Of a DNA stretch of 64,000 nt, positions 41,056 through 50,474 are shown piece by piece (position 1 is the stretch's first letter; the number at the start of each line of letters is the position of its first letter). The stretch covers positions 1,802,501 to 1,866,500 of the forward strand of contig NZ_CP114786.1 of NCBI RefSeq assembly GCF_027359675.1, given 5' to 3'. Source of the stretch: Roseibium sp. Sym1 (GTDB lineage Bacteria > Pseudomonadota > Alphaproteobacteria > Rhizobiales > Stappiaceae). The notes below the pieces were generated by a model that saw nothing but the letters and a program-made list of their open reading frames with translations, did not search any database and had not been told where the DNA came from. The position numbers were made by a program, and so were the translations under genes.

Positions 41056-44000
41056 AAACGAGCCTGTATGTTGCGGGATGAATGGTGATCTCGCCGTTGT
41101 CGCGCAGCGCGCGTAGGTGAGTCCCCGTCATCTCGACGGGCTCGCCCTCCGGGTTGACGAGAATGAATGAGTACACGTCGGGCTTCAGATCGAGCAGGCC
41201 CCAGATGTCAGCTTCGATCTGAAGCGCGTCGCGCTCCAGACAGTGTTCCTTCGGATAGTAGTGGCACAACACCTCGCCGCTTGCCGAGCGGCGCTCCCAC
41301 GGAAATCTCGCACCATTGGCGCGGCCGATCCAGCTTCCATCCGAATTGAAAAAGCGGTCGTTGCCGTCGGCCTTGTAACCGTGGGCGAGCGCGAAACGCG
41401 CCATGACGCTGGGACGTGGAGGCTTGGGGGCAACACGGGGCTTGGTGGCGATTTCAGCGTCAATCAAGTCATGATCCAGCTCTTTGGGCTGCGGCTCGGG
41501 TTCGGGCGGTGCGGTGGATTCATCGTCCTCCGACAGATGGACATCGTCCTTCGCGATCGACGCAGCATCCTCATCAGCGCCCGCGGAAGGCTCCCCTACT
41601 ACACCGTCCTCAATCGGTGCGGCTTCGGGCGGGAGCTCGACAGCCGACGCAACGGTTTCTTGCTCAGGGCCAAGCGTGAAGTTCTCCTCGAGGTAGTCCT
41701 TTATGTCCTCAGGCGATCGATCGAACGCATAGGCTAGGGCTGCGCGAATATCGGTAGTCAGGTTCCTTCCGATCTCCTCGGGCACGCGCTTGGCGAGCTT
41801 CGCCTTCGGTAGAGGGCCAACGAACAGTTGACGGTCCAGCCAAAGGACGTCGGTAAGCCGCGCGGTGCCAGCGGGCATACCATCGAGGTAGGGAATGACC
41901 TCCAGTTTGGGCGCCTGGACCCAGCTTGTCTCCGCAATCGCTTCCGCTAGTGCTCTCACACGCTCGGTGTCGGCGGAATCGGCAAACTCGATCCGCCCGA
42001 GCTGAACTCCGAACGCTGTCAACCAGGCGCGCCGGTCTTCAAGACCCGTAAGCGACGAAGGCTGGTTGAAGCGCTCTTCGACGAGGTCCGATAGCGCAGC
42101 CATTGACGCAAACGGGACAGCCTGAACCGTGTCGGCCGAGAGCTGACGGAGATCCGCAGTCCTGCGTTTTACCCAATTGTGAAGGTGCCCGTAAGTGAAC
42201 AGGCTTTGCATGCTGAGCATATACGCGAGCGTGTCCACCGGAACCCATTCGCCCAGCAGGTTCACCCAATGGCCGCACTCTTCCCAGATTCGCGTCGGGT
42301 AGCGTCCCAGCAGGGTGCGAACGCGACGCGCATCGTCGGGCGACAGCACCTTTTCTGATTCCAGAGTGCCCAGCCATTGTAGCGCCAGGTCCGCTGACGG
42401 ACGATCAGCGACACCGATGCGCCGCCATAAGCTGAGATCGACCACCGAGACCCGGACTGTCGCAGCGCCAGGAACATCCTCTTCATCCCCGGCTAGGAAC
42501 ACTCCTCCCGACGTGACCCACGTGCCGTCGTGGGCAAGTATGAGTTTCTCGGTCCTGAAGGCATCCCTGATGCTCTGCGCGTCCGTGGTCGAGCTTCCGT
42601 CAAACATCTGATCGAGACGGCGATACCATTTCTCGACTTCGTGGCTAGGAGCCCTGTCCGACTTTGCCAATGCGCGCAGCCGGTCGAGCAAGCGCTCCGG
42701 GCCGCTCGGTGTATTCCGGACGCCGAGCAAGTCCAGCAGCGGGCGGGTCGTTTCCCGGTCGAGCAGCCCCTGCACAAAAGGCTCGACATCGATCAGTGCT
42801 TCCGTCTCCGGGGTGCGCCGCAGAAGATCGCCGGGTTTATGCAGGAAACCGCGCACATCGCGAAGGCACGGCAGCTCCCGAAGCCGCGATGCCCACGTCG
42901 GAAGTAGCCCGCGGCGCAATACGGTTCGTCGATGGCCGTTGGAAGCTTCCTCAACGATTGTCGCAGATGCCTTCTGTGACCAGAAATCGCTCTTCTCCGC
43001 AATCAGTCTCTCCGCGACGGCAGCCCATATGCCGTCGTCCGTCTTTGCTGCGCGCTGCCAATGCGTCCAAAGCTCAGCTGGAAAGTCCCAATCGTTAATA
43101 TAGAACCACGGGTCCTTGTACCGATACTCAACCCGTCCCGAGAATGCTCGCTTCTTGAGCTCGACATTCAGCGAAGACTCGCGTCCCGAGAACGTCCGCG
43201 TCTCTGCAAGGGGTGGGAATGTCCGCAGCCCCGATCTGCCCGACGAGATCCATTGGAGCCACTCGTCGCGGGTACAGGACTTGAAGCTCGCAACATAATC
43301 GGGATGTAGAAGCCGAGTTTTCTGGATTGCCTCTGGCAACAGCTGTTCCAGCGTGCCGTGCTCATCGAACAGCACGGCCTTTTCGATAGCGCGAAGCTTC
43401 AGGTCAGCACAGGCATACCGAAAGGATCCGCCGATGGTGACCCCCAGCTTAGCTGCGATTTGGGCAAGCTGGACGCACTCGACCAGCTTTGGCTGATCAG
43501 AACTGAAGTAATCGACGGCGACGCGTTCGATCACGGCATTGACGTCGCTGGTCCCGTCAAGGCCGATCTCCTCTAGCACCGCGAAGGCTGCCTCGACAGC
43601 GTCGCCTCGCCCAGTGTCCTTGGCACTCCTGCCGCGACGCTGTTCAGCGAGGAAGCGCGTCCAGTTCTGGTTGAGTACTATCAGATGGTCGGCCAGGAAC
43701 TCCCAGTCCTCGTCCGACTGTAGCAACTTCTTCTCGCCGAGTCGTACGACCTCCGAGGCTGAGTAGAGCACTTCCTTGCCTTGGACCGGAACGACGCGTA
43801 GTTGATCGGCGTTGCGGCATTGCCAGCCAGTCACCTCGGGCGCGATATACGACCACAAATTCAGCAGGTGTCGCCACGTGGACGGTCGGGGGAGATGCTT
43901 GTTACGCAGTTGCTCAAGCAGATCGGCTTTCGAAAATTCCTCGACTAGGTTCCAATGAACCAGCTTGGTTCGGTCTCTCGACGACACATGCTGGCAGAGC

Positions 44001-45271
44001 GCCGGTCGCGACTGTTTATCGAGCAAGGCCATCGCCTGGTCGGCGGGCCAGATATCAAATATCGGCTGTGGGACAGCGATCGCCCCGTTGGCTGCGGCGA
44101 CATGGCCTTCTTCGGTGAGCAGGACCGGCCGATCTCCGATCGCTTCATCAAACGCCAGCTCGACAATGGCAGCACAAGTCCCTTCTAGCGTGCTCGCCTC
44201 TCGGTCGACGTCTGGGAGAAACCCGTAGGCATCCGCCCTCTCTCGCGGACTGGCTTTGGCTTGTTCGAGCCAATCTGCCATCGCATTGGCGGCGAGCTCG
44301 CCGGTGCGCTTCAGCAGCCAGCGATTGGTCGGCGACGTCTCTGGATCTTTGATCTTAAGTCGCGCAGGATCCTGGATGAAGGGAGCGTTGCAGGCGAAGG
44401 GAAGCGGGGTCTCAACACCGGTCGGCAGGACAACATAGAGTCGTCCTTTCGCTCCCAGGACGATCTCCACCCGGCAGGGTGGAAAGTCGCCGCCGTCCTC
44501 GGCGCCAATCATACGCTCCTTACGGATCTCGTCGAGCGCATCGACCGGAAACTCCTCTTCGGCCGAGCGCACCAGCAGGAAGGGATCATCCGCTTTATCG
44601 TCAAGGGCCATCCATTCGCTGTTGGCGATGGGACCCGGGCCGAGGCTTTGCCAATGCACTGCCTCATCGCCGATTTGAAGGCGGCGAATTGTCTTGAAGA
44701 AGAGCAGCGACACCGGGCTTTTCAGCCATTCGTCGAGGTTCTTTTCGACCTCACGGCGCAGCAAGGGGTTGGAGATCGCCACCTCGACACGCGTCGTTCC
44801 CGACGTGGTGCTCGCGCCGTCGATCCAGCGCGGTTCGGTGAACCGGGTGCGTTCGAAGGCGATAGCGAGAGTCGGCGTGAAAAGCTCGACCCGATCACCC
44901 AGGCTGAATGTGCTCTTGAAGCCGATTCCCCGAAAACCGATCGTATGGAGGGCGCGCTTGTTCGAGTAGCCGAAGCGGCAGATCGACGCGAAATGAGCTT
45001 CGATGAAATCCTCGCCATCATGCTCGAACACGAAGCGATCATTCTCGATCGATACCCGCGCTTCCTTGGCGCCAGCATCGTCGGCGTTCTGAAGCAGCTC
45101 CGAGAGAATGTGTCGCGGGCTTTGCACCTGTTTGAAGAGCTGGTGCCAAGGACCTGCGAGCTCCGGGTCCGCTTCGAGCTGGTCCCAACGTCTCGACGCG
45201 CTTTCCCGTATCCGATGGAAATAGCCGGGGGGAGCGGCGGCGCTGGCCGCTATTTGACGCCCCGCGCTCAT
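41039..45271 (-). CDS. Sacsin/Hsp90-like ATP-binding protein, 1410 aa
   Basis: The N-terminal 200 residues are a GHKL ATPase of the sacsin type: ILSELLQNADDAGA near residue 55 (N-box) and IGFRGIGFKSTFSLGD near residue 110 (G-box). The middle 1000 residues show no clear domains; an acidic linker (EDAASIAKDDVHLSEDDEST) precedes a conserved C-terminal block of about 130 residues that includes HYYPKEHCLERDALQIEADIW. The ATG at 45271 overlaps the previous stop (ATGA). Large sacsin-like ATPases occur in defence islands, but their role is not well known. Confidence 0.8.
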   Translation of the reverse strand: MSAGRQIAASAAAPPGYFHRIRESASRRWDQLEADPELAGPWHQLFKQVQSPRHILSELLQNADDAGAKEARVSIENDRFVFEHDGEDFIEAHFASICRFGYSNKRALHTIGFRGIGFKSTFSLGDRVELFTPTLAIAFERTRFTEPRWIDGASTTSGTTRVEVAISNPLLRREVEKNLDEWLKSPVSLLFFKTIRRLQIGDEAVHWQSLGPGPIANSEWMALDDKADDPFLLVRSAEEEFPVDALDEIRKERMIGAEDGGDFPPCRVEIVLGAKGRLYVVLPTGVETPLPFACNAPFIQDPARLKIKDPETSPTNRWLLKRTGELAANAMADWLEQAKASPRERADAYGFLPDVDREASTLEGTCAAIVELAFDEAIGDRPVLLTEEGHVAAANGAIAVPQPIFDIWPADQAMALLDKQSRPALCQHVSSRDRTKLVHWNLVEEFSKADLLEQLRNKHLPRPSTWRHLLNLWSYIAPEVTGWQCRNADQLRVVPVQGKEVLYSASEVVRLGEKKLLQSDEDWEFLADHLIVLNQNWTRFLAEQRRGRSAKDTGRGDAVEAAFAVLEEIGLDGTSDVNAVIERVAVDYFSSDQPKLVECVQLAQIAAKLGVTIGGSFRYACADLKLRAIEKAVLFDEHGTLEQLLPEAIQKTRLLHPDYVASFKSCTRDEWLQWISSGRSGLRTFPPLAETRTFSGRESSLNVELKKRAFSGRVEYRYKDPWFYINDWDFPAELWTHWQRAAKTDDGIWAAVAERLIAEKSDFWSQKASATIVEEASNGHRRTVLRRGLLPTWASRLRELPCLRDVRGFLHKPGDLLRRTPETEALIDVEPFVQGLLDRETTRPLLDLLGVRNTPSGPERLLDRLRALAKSDRAPSHEVEKWYRRLDQMFDGSSTTDAQSIRDAFRTEKLILAHDGTWVTSGGVFLAGDEEDVPGAATVRVSVVDLSLWRRIGVADRPSADLALQWLGTLESEKVLSPDDARRVRTLLGRYPTRIWEECGHWVNLLGEWVPVDTLAYMLSMQSLFTYGHLHNWVKRRTADLRQLSADTVQAVPFASMAALSDLVEERFNQPSSLTGLEDRRAWLTAFGVQLGRIEFADSADTERVRALAEAIAETSWVQAPKLEVIPYLDGMPAGTARLTDVLWLDRQLFVGPLPKAKLAKRVPEEIGRNLTTDIRAALAYAFDRSPEDIKDYLEENFTLGPEQETVASAVELPPEAAPIEDGVVGEPSAGADEDAASIAKDDVHLSEDDESTAPPEPEPQPKELDHDLIDAEIATKPRVAPKPPRPSVMARFALAHGYKADGNDRFFNSDGSWIGRANGARFPWERRSASGEVLCHYYPKEHCLERDALQIEADIWGLLDLKPDVYSFILVNPEGEPVEMTGTHLRALRDNGEITIHPATYRLVYDLND

Positions 45272-45759
45272 AGCGGCCACTCAAGTGTAGAGGGAGTGGC
45301 TACCAGTTCTGGTCCGCGCGGTGGGGAGCTTTTGCGCCAGCCACCCTTGACCGTTTGGATCGCGGAAATCGCCAAGCGTTGCGCGGCAGCCAGCTCGCAC
45401 AGTTCGGACACGTGCCAAAATACCGCCCAGTGCCCTTGATTATCCGACGAATATTGCCCCGTAGTCGGGGGGCGATGCAACATGCCATTCGAATGCTTGC
45501 CGTTTCCGCTTTCCTCACAACCGACATACCATCCCACCCAGGACACGATAAAACTGTCCTTCGCCGGTACGTCCTCATGCGACGGATATATGAGGACAGG
45601 AACACGCTGATCGGCGCGCAGTTCGTCGACTTTGCGGAACAGCTCCCACTTGCGCGAGCCAAATGCAACGAAGCCGGTATTGCCGGAGATTTCGGCTCCC
45701 GATTGAAGGTGCTCCAGCGGAACAGGGGCGAGGATGGAGAAGTCCTGGATATCAATCAC
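45268..45759 (-). CDS. Small operon protein, unknown function
   Basis: A 163-aa protein starting from GTG (AGGGGG 5 bases upstream), Trp- and Ser-rich with several conserved-looking aromatic blocks (SWVGWYVGCEESGNGKH, GHWAVFWHVSEL). I recognise no family. It sits 9 bp after the helicase gene and overlaps the sacsin-like gene by 4 bp, so it is translated with both and is likely an accessory subunit. Confidence 0.7.
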   Translation of the reverse strand: MIDIQDFSILAPVPLEHLQSGAEISGNTGFVAFGSRKWELFRKVDELRADQRVPVLIYPSHEDVPAKDSFIVSWVGWYVGCEESGNGKHSNGMLHRPPTTGQYSSDNQGHWAVFWHVSELCELAAAQRLAISAIQTVKGGWRKSSPPRGPELVATPSTLEWPL

Positions 45760-45768
45760 GACAACCCC

Positions 45769-48700
45769 CTAAGCTGGCTCTTGCGCCCGCTCCAGCAGGC
45801 GACGAAGGTCGAATTGAATTGCTGTTTCAAGGAACGAGGGCTCCCGCTCGACGAGCGGGCCACGCACGTAGCGCGGTTCATGGGCGAAGCCGTCGGCGAC
45901 CGCTACGATCGCCAGAATGAATTTCTCCGGCTCGTGCAAGGACGTGATGACTTCCTGGCGCGTGATCATCACGGAATTTGCACCATCGATGCGACCTTTG
46001 ACTTCTATGAACCGAAGATGCCCCGATTTCGGATCATGTGAAGCAATGTCGTAGCCAACCTTCTGGCCGGAGACATCGACAGGAGCGTGTCCCAGAGCGC
46101 GTTCCGCCGCCATCACCGCTTGCATCGCGGCAATCTCGATTTTCTTGCGGGCGGCGGGATCTTCCGCGAAATGGTCTGGAACTCGGGGGGCATCCCGCGC
46201 AGCCAGAAGGCCATGCGGAATGACCACCATGCCACCGCGCACACGTGGCGGTTGGGATGAAATAAACCGCTCCTGCTCAAGCTGGTCCATTCGGCGCTTC
46301 TGCCGCTCCGCGAGGTCCTCGGCACGACGCTGCGCGTTCTGCCAGTTTAGCCGGGTTCGCTTACCGGCCTTTTCTTCTTCTTTCAGTTCGAAGGCACGCG
46401 AGTCCCAGTAATTGATCTCTTTTTTCAGTCGGGCCCGGACTTCCTGCTCGACCTTCTCGACTTCAGGCAACCGGCGGGCCTTGACCTCTGAGACATGTTC
46501 CTGGGCCAGTTCCACCGTGGCAAACCTGATCGCAGACTTCTCCAGTTCGCTGGTCAGCCATTGCTCGTCGAGCAGGTCACGCACAGCGTCGATCTCTTCT
46601 GTCTTTGCCGGTCGCAGGTTGAGATGAGGCGCGATTCCGGCGTTGACAGTCGTGCCGGCTCGGTCGATTGCGGCGAACTGGAGGCGCTGCGAGATTACAT
46701 GCGGCTTCCCTGCGCTTGTGGTTCGGCCGTCCTGTACTGTGTGCTCCAGAAGGAAGATTGCCGAAATCGCGTCGCCCGGATCGGTCTCATCGACCATGAT
46801 TGCACCTTGGCGCATGATCTGCTCATATTGCTCGCGGATCAGGCTGATTACGGCCTCCAGAAGCGGGTGACCGGGGCAGATAAAGGAAGCGACTGGCTGC
46901 TGGTTGATGTGGGCCTTGTCGAAACAAATCCGCTCATATTGTTTCTGAACAGGCGCTCCGGTGCCAATCTGCCGATCGCGCTCGCGGATGCGTACCGGAA
47001 CGTGCGTGATCTCCCAGCGCCCATCTTCGCGACGCTTGAGACGGCCACCGAGATGCTGGAATGCCTCAATGAAGAAACTCTGGATGTGATGAGGCTGGAG
47101 CCGCTGTGCTTCGGCACGCTCCATTTCGAGTCGCAGCTCATCGACCTTGGCCGCGGGCATAGTGTCGTTGGTCAGCGCCCGCCGCCGAAGTAACTCCAGC
47201 AGATGGGATTGATCGACTGCTCCATCTACCTGGCGGAAGAGATATGCTTTCACATCCTCCTGCTCGCTGTACTGCACTGCCTGGAGGAGCAGCTCCTTGA
47301 GCGACGTACCTTCAAAAAGCTCACCCAGCACATCGTAGACGCGACCGCCCAATGCCTCCCGTGCCGTCTCCAGCTTTTCTAGGAGCCGCGCATAGACTTC
47401 ACCTTCGCGCGTGTCAGCCGCCACGAGATTCCACAAGTGACATACCTCGGACTGCCCGATTCTATGGATGCGACCGAACCTCTGCTCGATCTTGTTGGGA
47501 TTCCATGGAAGGTCGTAGTTGACCATCAGATGCCCGCGCTGAAGGTTCACACCCTCGCCGGCTGCGTCGTTTGCGATAAGGACAAGCAAGTCCTTGTCCT
47601 GCATGAATCGCTCGATAACTTTTCGACGTTCCTCGCGCGATACCCCGCCATGAATCACGTCGACTGCCTCGGGATTGCCAAGGCGCGCACGTACCTTGTC
47701 GAGAAGATAGTGAAGCGTGTCTTTGGGCTCTGTGAAGATGATCAACTTACGGCGATTCCCCGCCGCGTCAGTCATGAGATCATCGTCGAGAATACGATTG
47801 AGTTCGGTCCACTTCGTGTCCACGCCGGAACGCAGGACGCCCATGGCTTTGGACTCGAGGTCTTTCAGCGTCTCGACTTCCAACGCAAGCTGTTCGATCG
47901 TCTCAGCCGTCGTCGCGCCAGTTGAAATCAGATCCTCAAGTTCGTCGATCTCCTCCTGGCCGTATTCCTCGATGTTGCCCAGCATATCAGCGTTGAGCGC
48001 CGGCTCAGCGACTCCGGCACGGCGCCCTTTGGCCGCCAGCCGCGCTTCGCCCAACTCTGTCTCCAAACGCTCGCGACGGCGTTTCAGCGACTGGTAGATT
48101 GCTGCCGGAGATGAAGCGAGGCGCCGTTGCAGGATCTGTAATGCGAAACCAACATTGTTGCGCTTCTTGTTATCCCCTTCGGCGAACCGCTGCACACGGT
48201 TCATTTCGGTACGCACATATTCGGTGACGGCAGTATAAAGGGCGGCCTCGCCTTCGGAGAGCTCGTACTTGACTGTGCGGGCACGGCGCGGCGGGAAAAG
48301 CGGCCGGCCGTCGAACTTGAGCAATTCCTCCTTCGTCAGCCTCCGCATCATGTCTTCGGTGTCAGCGTAATGTACGCCGTCCCGGAATCGGCCTTCGAAA
48401 CGATCGCCGTCGAGCAGTGCCATGAAGAGTTGGAAGTCCTCCTCCTTACCATTGTGTGGGGTCGCCGACATGAGCAGGAGATGGCGACAGACTTGCCCAA
48501 GCTTCTGCCCGACTTGATAGCGGCGTGTATATTTCACCTCGCCGCCAAAATACGTCGCTGACATACGATGTGCTTCGTCACAGACGATCAGGTCCCATTC
48601 GCGGGCGCTCATGAGCTTCTCCTGAAGCTCCTCGTTGCGCGCCAACACATCGAGCCTGACAATTAACCGGTCTCGATCGCTGAACGGGTTGCCCGACCGC

Positions 48701-49272
48701 GAGGTTTCGATCATGTCACGTGTGAGGATGTCGAATTCCAGATCAAATTTTTGCCCGAGTTCGTCTTGCCACTGCTCAACAAGACTGCCAGGCGCGACGA
48801 TCAGGCATCGTTCGAGATCACTTCGTGCGATCAACTCCTTGAGGAGCAGGCCGGCCATGATCGTCTTACCGGCACCAGGGTCGTCTGCGAGGAGGAAACG
48901 CAACGGCTGGCGCGGCAGCATCTCGCCGTATACTGCTGAGATCTGGTGCGGCAACGGATCGACCAGGCTCGTGTGAATGGCGAGGTAGGGGTCGAAATAG
49001 TGTGCCAGCTTGATGCGGTTGGCCTCGGTCACGAGACGCAAAAGCGCGCCATCGGCATCGAACGACCAGGCTCGACCGCTCTGCTCCACCTCAAGGCGAT
49101 GCTCATCGTCGCGATAGAGGACCGACTCCGCCACCGTTCCGTTATGGTCGCGGTAGACGACGTTAATCGCCTGGTCGCCAATCCAGTCGACCGAAACGAC
49201 ATGCGCCGGCCTCGCCGAGGCAATACCGCAGATCGACGCGCCGTTCTTTACATCCTCGAGTTTTGCACCCAT
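45769..49272 (-). CDS. SNF2-type helicase with C-terminal DUF3883 domain
   Basis: A 1167-aa SF2 helicase/translocase. Motif I is LLADDPGAGKT (K136), motif II CDEAHRMS near residue 235, motif III LLLMSATPHNGKEEDF, and the helicase C-terminal half has FTEPKDTLHYLL, VLIANDAAGEGVNLQ and IEQRFGRIHRIGQ. The last 120 residues form DUF3883 (VGYDIASHDPKSGHLRFIEVKGR), a PD-(D/E)XK-like fold. The architecture matches DrmD/Hma-type helicases of phage-defence loci, where it may load onto or translocate along foreign DNA. First large gene after the regulator, 25 bp downstream. Confidence 0.92.
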   Translation of the reverse strand: MGAKLEDVKNGASICGIASARPAHVVSVDWIGDQAINVVYRDHNGTVAESVLYRDDEHRLEVEQSGRAWSFDADGALLRLVTEANRIKLAHYFDPYLAIHTSLVDPLPHQISAVYGEMLPRQPLRFLLADDPGAGKTIMAGLLLKELIARSDLERCLIVAPGSLVEQWQDELGQKFDLEFDILTRDMIETSRSGNPFSDRDRLIVRLDVLARNEELQEKLMSAREWDLIVCDEAHRMSATYFGGEVKYTRRYQVGQKLGQVCRHLLLMSATPHNGKEEDFQLFMALLDGDRFEGRFRDGVHYADTEDMMRRLTKEELLKFDGRPLFPPRRARTVKYELSEGEAALYTAVTEYVRTEMNRVQRFAEGDNKKRNNVGFALQILQRRLASSPAAIYQSLKRRRERLETELGEARLAAKGRRAGVAEPALNADMLGNIEEYGQEEIDELEDLISTGATTAETIEQLALEVETLKDLESKAMGVLRSGVDTKWTELNRILDDDLMTDAAGNRRKLIIFTEPKDTLHYLLDKVRARLGNPEAVDVIHGGVSREERRKVIERFMQDKDLLVLIANDAAGEGVNLQRGHLMVNYDLPWNPNKIEQRFGRIHRIGQSEVCHLWNLVAADTREGEVYARLLEKLETAREALGGRVYDVLGELFEGTSLKELLLQAVQYSEQEDVKAYLFRQVDGAVDQSHLLELLRRRALTNDTMPAAKVDELRLEMERAEAQRLQPHHIQSFFIEAFQHLGGRLKRREDGRWEITHVPVRIRERDRQIGTGAPVQKQYERICFDKAHINQQPVASFICPGHPLLEAVISLIREQYEQIMRQGAIMVDETDPGDAISAIFLLEHTVQDGRTTSAGKPHVISQRLQFAAIDRAGTTVNAGIAPHLNLRPAKTEEIDAVRDLLDEQWLTSELEKSAIRFATVELAQEHVSEVKARRLPEVEKVEQEVRARLKKEINYWDSRAFELKEEEKAGKRTRLNWQNAQRRAEDLAERQKRRMDQLEQERFISSQPPRVRGGMVVIPHGLLAARDAPRVPDHFAEDPAARKKIEIAAMQAVMAAERALGHAPVDVSGQKVGYDIASHDPKSGHLRFIEVKGRIDGANSVMITRQEVITSLHEPEKFILAIVAVADGFAHEPRYVRGPLVEREPSFLETAIQFDLRRLLERAQEPA

Positions 49273-49297
49273 CAGTCGACGCTTCCCCCCGAAATCT

Positions 49298-50161
49298 TCA
49301 TAGCTGAAGCTCCGCCTTTTCCAGCGCCGCCTCAGTCTCCTTGCGGTTTAATGCAACGATATGCTGCGTACGAGGGCTTTGCTTTGCCGCATCCACAAGC
49401 AAGCCAAGTCGCTTGAGAACATAGAACAGCATTGCATAGCGAACCGAAAGAACGCCGCTCCCGTGGTCGAACCCGTAGTCTTTGGCGACAACCTTTTTCT
49501 GGCTCTCCGTGAGATCGGGATGCGGACCGATGACCACGTCGAAAAAGTTGTTCCAGAGCCAGTCCTGCTCGCCAGTTGCCCCGGGGTCGCCTTTGCCGCC
49601 GACTTCAAGCGTCCGTGGCAACAGGAAGTCCTTGAACTTGTGCTCAAGGTGACAATAGGCGCGAACATGCCAACGGAACCCGTCATAGCCAAACGCATGC
49701 GGCGTGATCCTTCTCCAAATCGGATCCGGGCGAACTTTGTTCATAGACTGATAGAAGACATCCACCGAGACGCCTTCGCGCACGGCATCGAGAATCTTGC
49801 GCAGAACCTCGATGTCGACATCCCGCTTGGGCGTTAGCGCAACATCGGTCTTGGGGAGTTCCGCAATCCAGGAATCACTTGATGGGACGGAGCCTTCGGC
49901 AACTGAACGAAGCTGGGCGAGATAGACATAAGGGTCGGGATCCAGGAAGCGCAGGACAAACTTCTTGGCAGCAACATAGCGCTTGCCGCGCTTGTCATAC
50001 TCCATGTTTCCGGGCGCCCTCTCCTGATAAAGCGCCAGATCTTTCGAAGCCTGCGGAACCGACACGCCAAAAAACTCAACGATGTCGGCGCGGTTGATCG
50101 AGCCCTCCCAGAACAGGCGAAACTCAATAAATTCAAGCCTTTGCTCAACACCCCAGCGCAC
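49298..50161 (-). CDS. WYL-domain regulator, BrxR/CapW-like
   Basis: A 287-aa protein with an N-terminal winged helix (RLEFIEFRLFWEGSINRADIVEFFGVSVPQASKDLALYQE), a WYL domain (about 130-200; VFYQSMNKVRPDPIWRRITPHAFGYDGFRWHVRAYCH) and a C-terminal WCX-like extension. The arrangement matches the BrxR/CapW repressors that sit at the head of BREX, CBASS and other defence operons. GGGAG lies 6 bases upstream of the GTG at 50161. It is the first gene of the operon and divergent from the AddB-like operon, so it probably controls both. Confidence 0.9.
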   Translation of the reverse strand: MRWGVEQRLEFIEFRLFWEGSINRADIVEFFGVSVPQASKDLALYQERAPGNMEYDKRGKRYVAAKKFVLRFLDPDPYVYLAQLRSVAEGSVPSSDSWIAELPKTDVALTPKRDVDIEVLRKILDAVREGVSVDVFYQSMNKVRPDPIWRRITPHAFGYDGFRWHVRAYCHLEHKFKDFLLPRTLEVGGKGDPGATGEQDWLWNNFFDVVIGPHPDLTESQKKVVAKDYGFDHGSGVLSVRYAMLFYVLKRLGLLVDAAKQSPRTQHIVALNRKETEAALEKAELQL

Positions 50162-50312
50162 TCACGGCTCCCTGACTGCGAGAAACTATACGATTGGCCA
50201 CCTTGGTCAGACTATAAACTATATGGACAAGACGGAAAGTCCGTGTAATTATTATTCCCATTATAGCCGTTCGTCAACGGCAGAACATCGCTAATTGCCG
50301 AAGGAGAGGGTG
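50162..50312. promoter_or_regulatory. Divergent promoter/operator region of the two defence-like operons
   Basis: AAACTATA occurs at 50183-50190 and 50216-50223, and an imperfect inverted repeat (TATACGATTGGCC ... GGTCAGACTATA) spans 50187-50216. It lies 20-60 bp before the WYL regulator gene and is the best operator candidate for that protein. The right half is AT-rich and may hold the + strand promoter. Confidence 0.45.
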
Positions 50313-50456
50313 ATGCCGAAGCGCAGTGCAAACCGTGAGGTAACCAGCAAGAAGGCGGCGAGCGCAGCCGCGAAGGTCTTACGGAACCCGAATAGCAGCA
50401 AGGCAGCCAAGAGCGCGGCTGCGTCGGCGCTGACCCAGCGTCCGAACAAGAAGTAA
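50313..50456 (+). CDS. Small basic Ala/Lys-rich protein (47 aa)
   Basis: Reads MPKRSANREVTSKKAASAAA..., ending TQRPNKK. AAGGAG lies 6 bases upstream of the ATG, and the stop comes 18 bp before the AddB-like gene, so it heads that operon. The composition (Lys, Ala, Ser, Asn) suggests a nucleic-acid binding or histone-like peptide. Function unknown. Confidence 0.65.
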   Translation: MPKRSANREVTSKKAASAAAKVLRNPNSSKAAKSAAASALTQRPNKK

Positions 50457-50474
50457 CCCGGAAAGGGGGCAGCG

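Noticed and set aside
33544..50161. BREX or DISARM assignment of the large operon
   Set aside because: No PglZ, BrxC, PglX, DrmA/DrmB (DUF1998) or PLD protein is seen; DUF499 plus DUF1156 fits Hma-like systems better.
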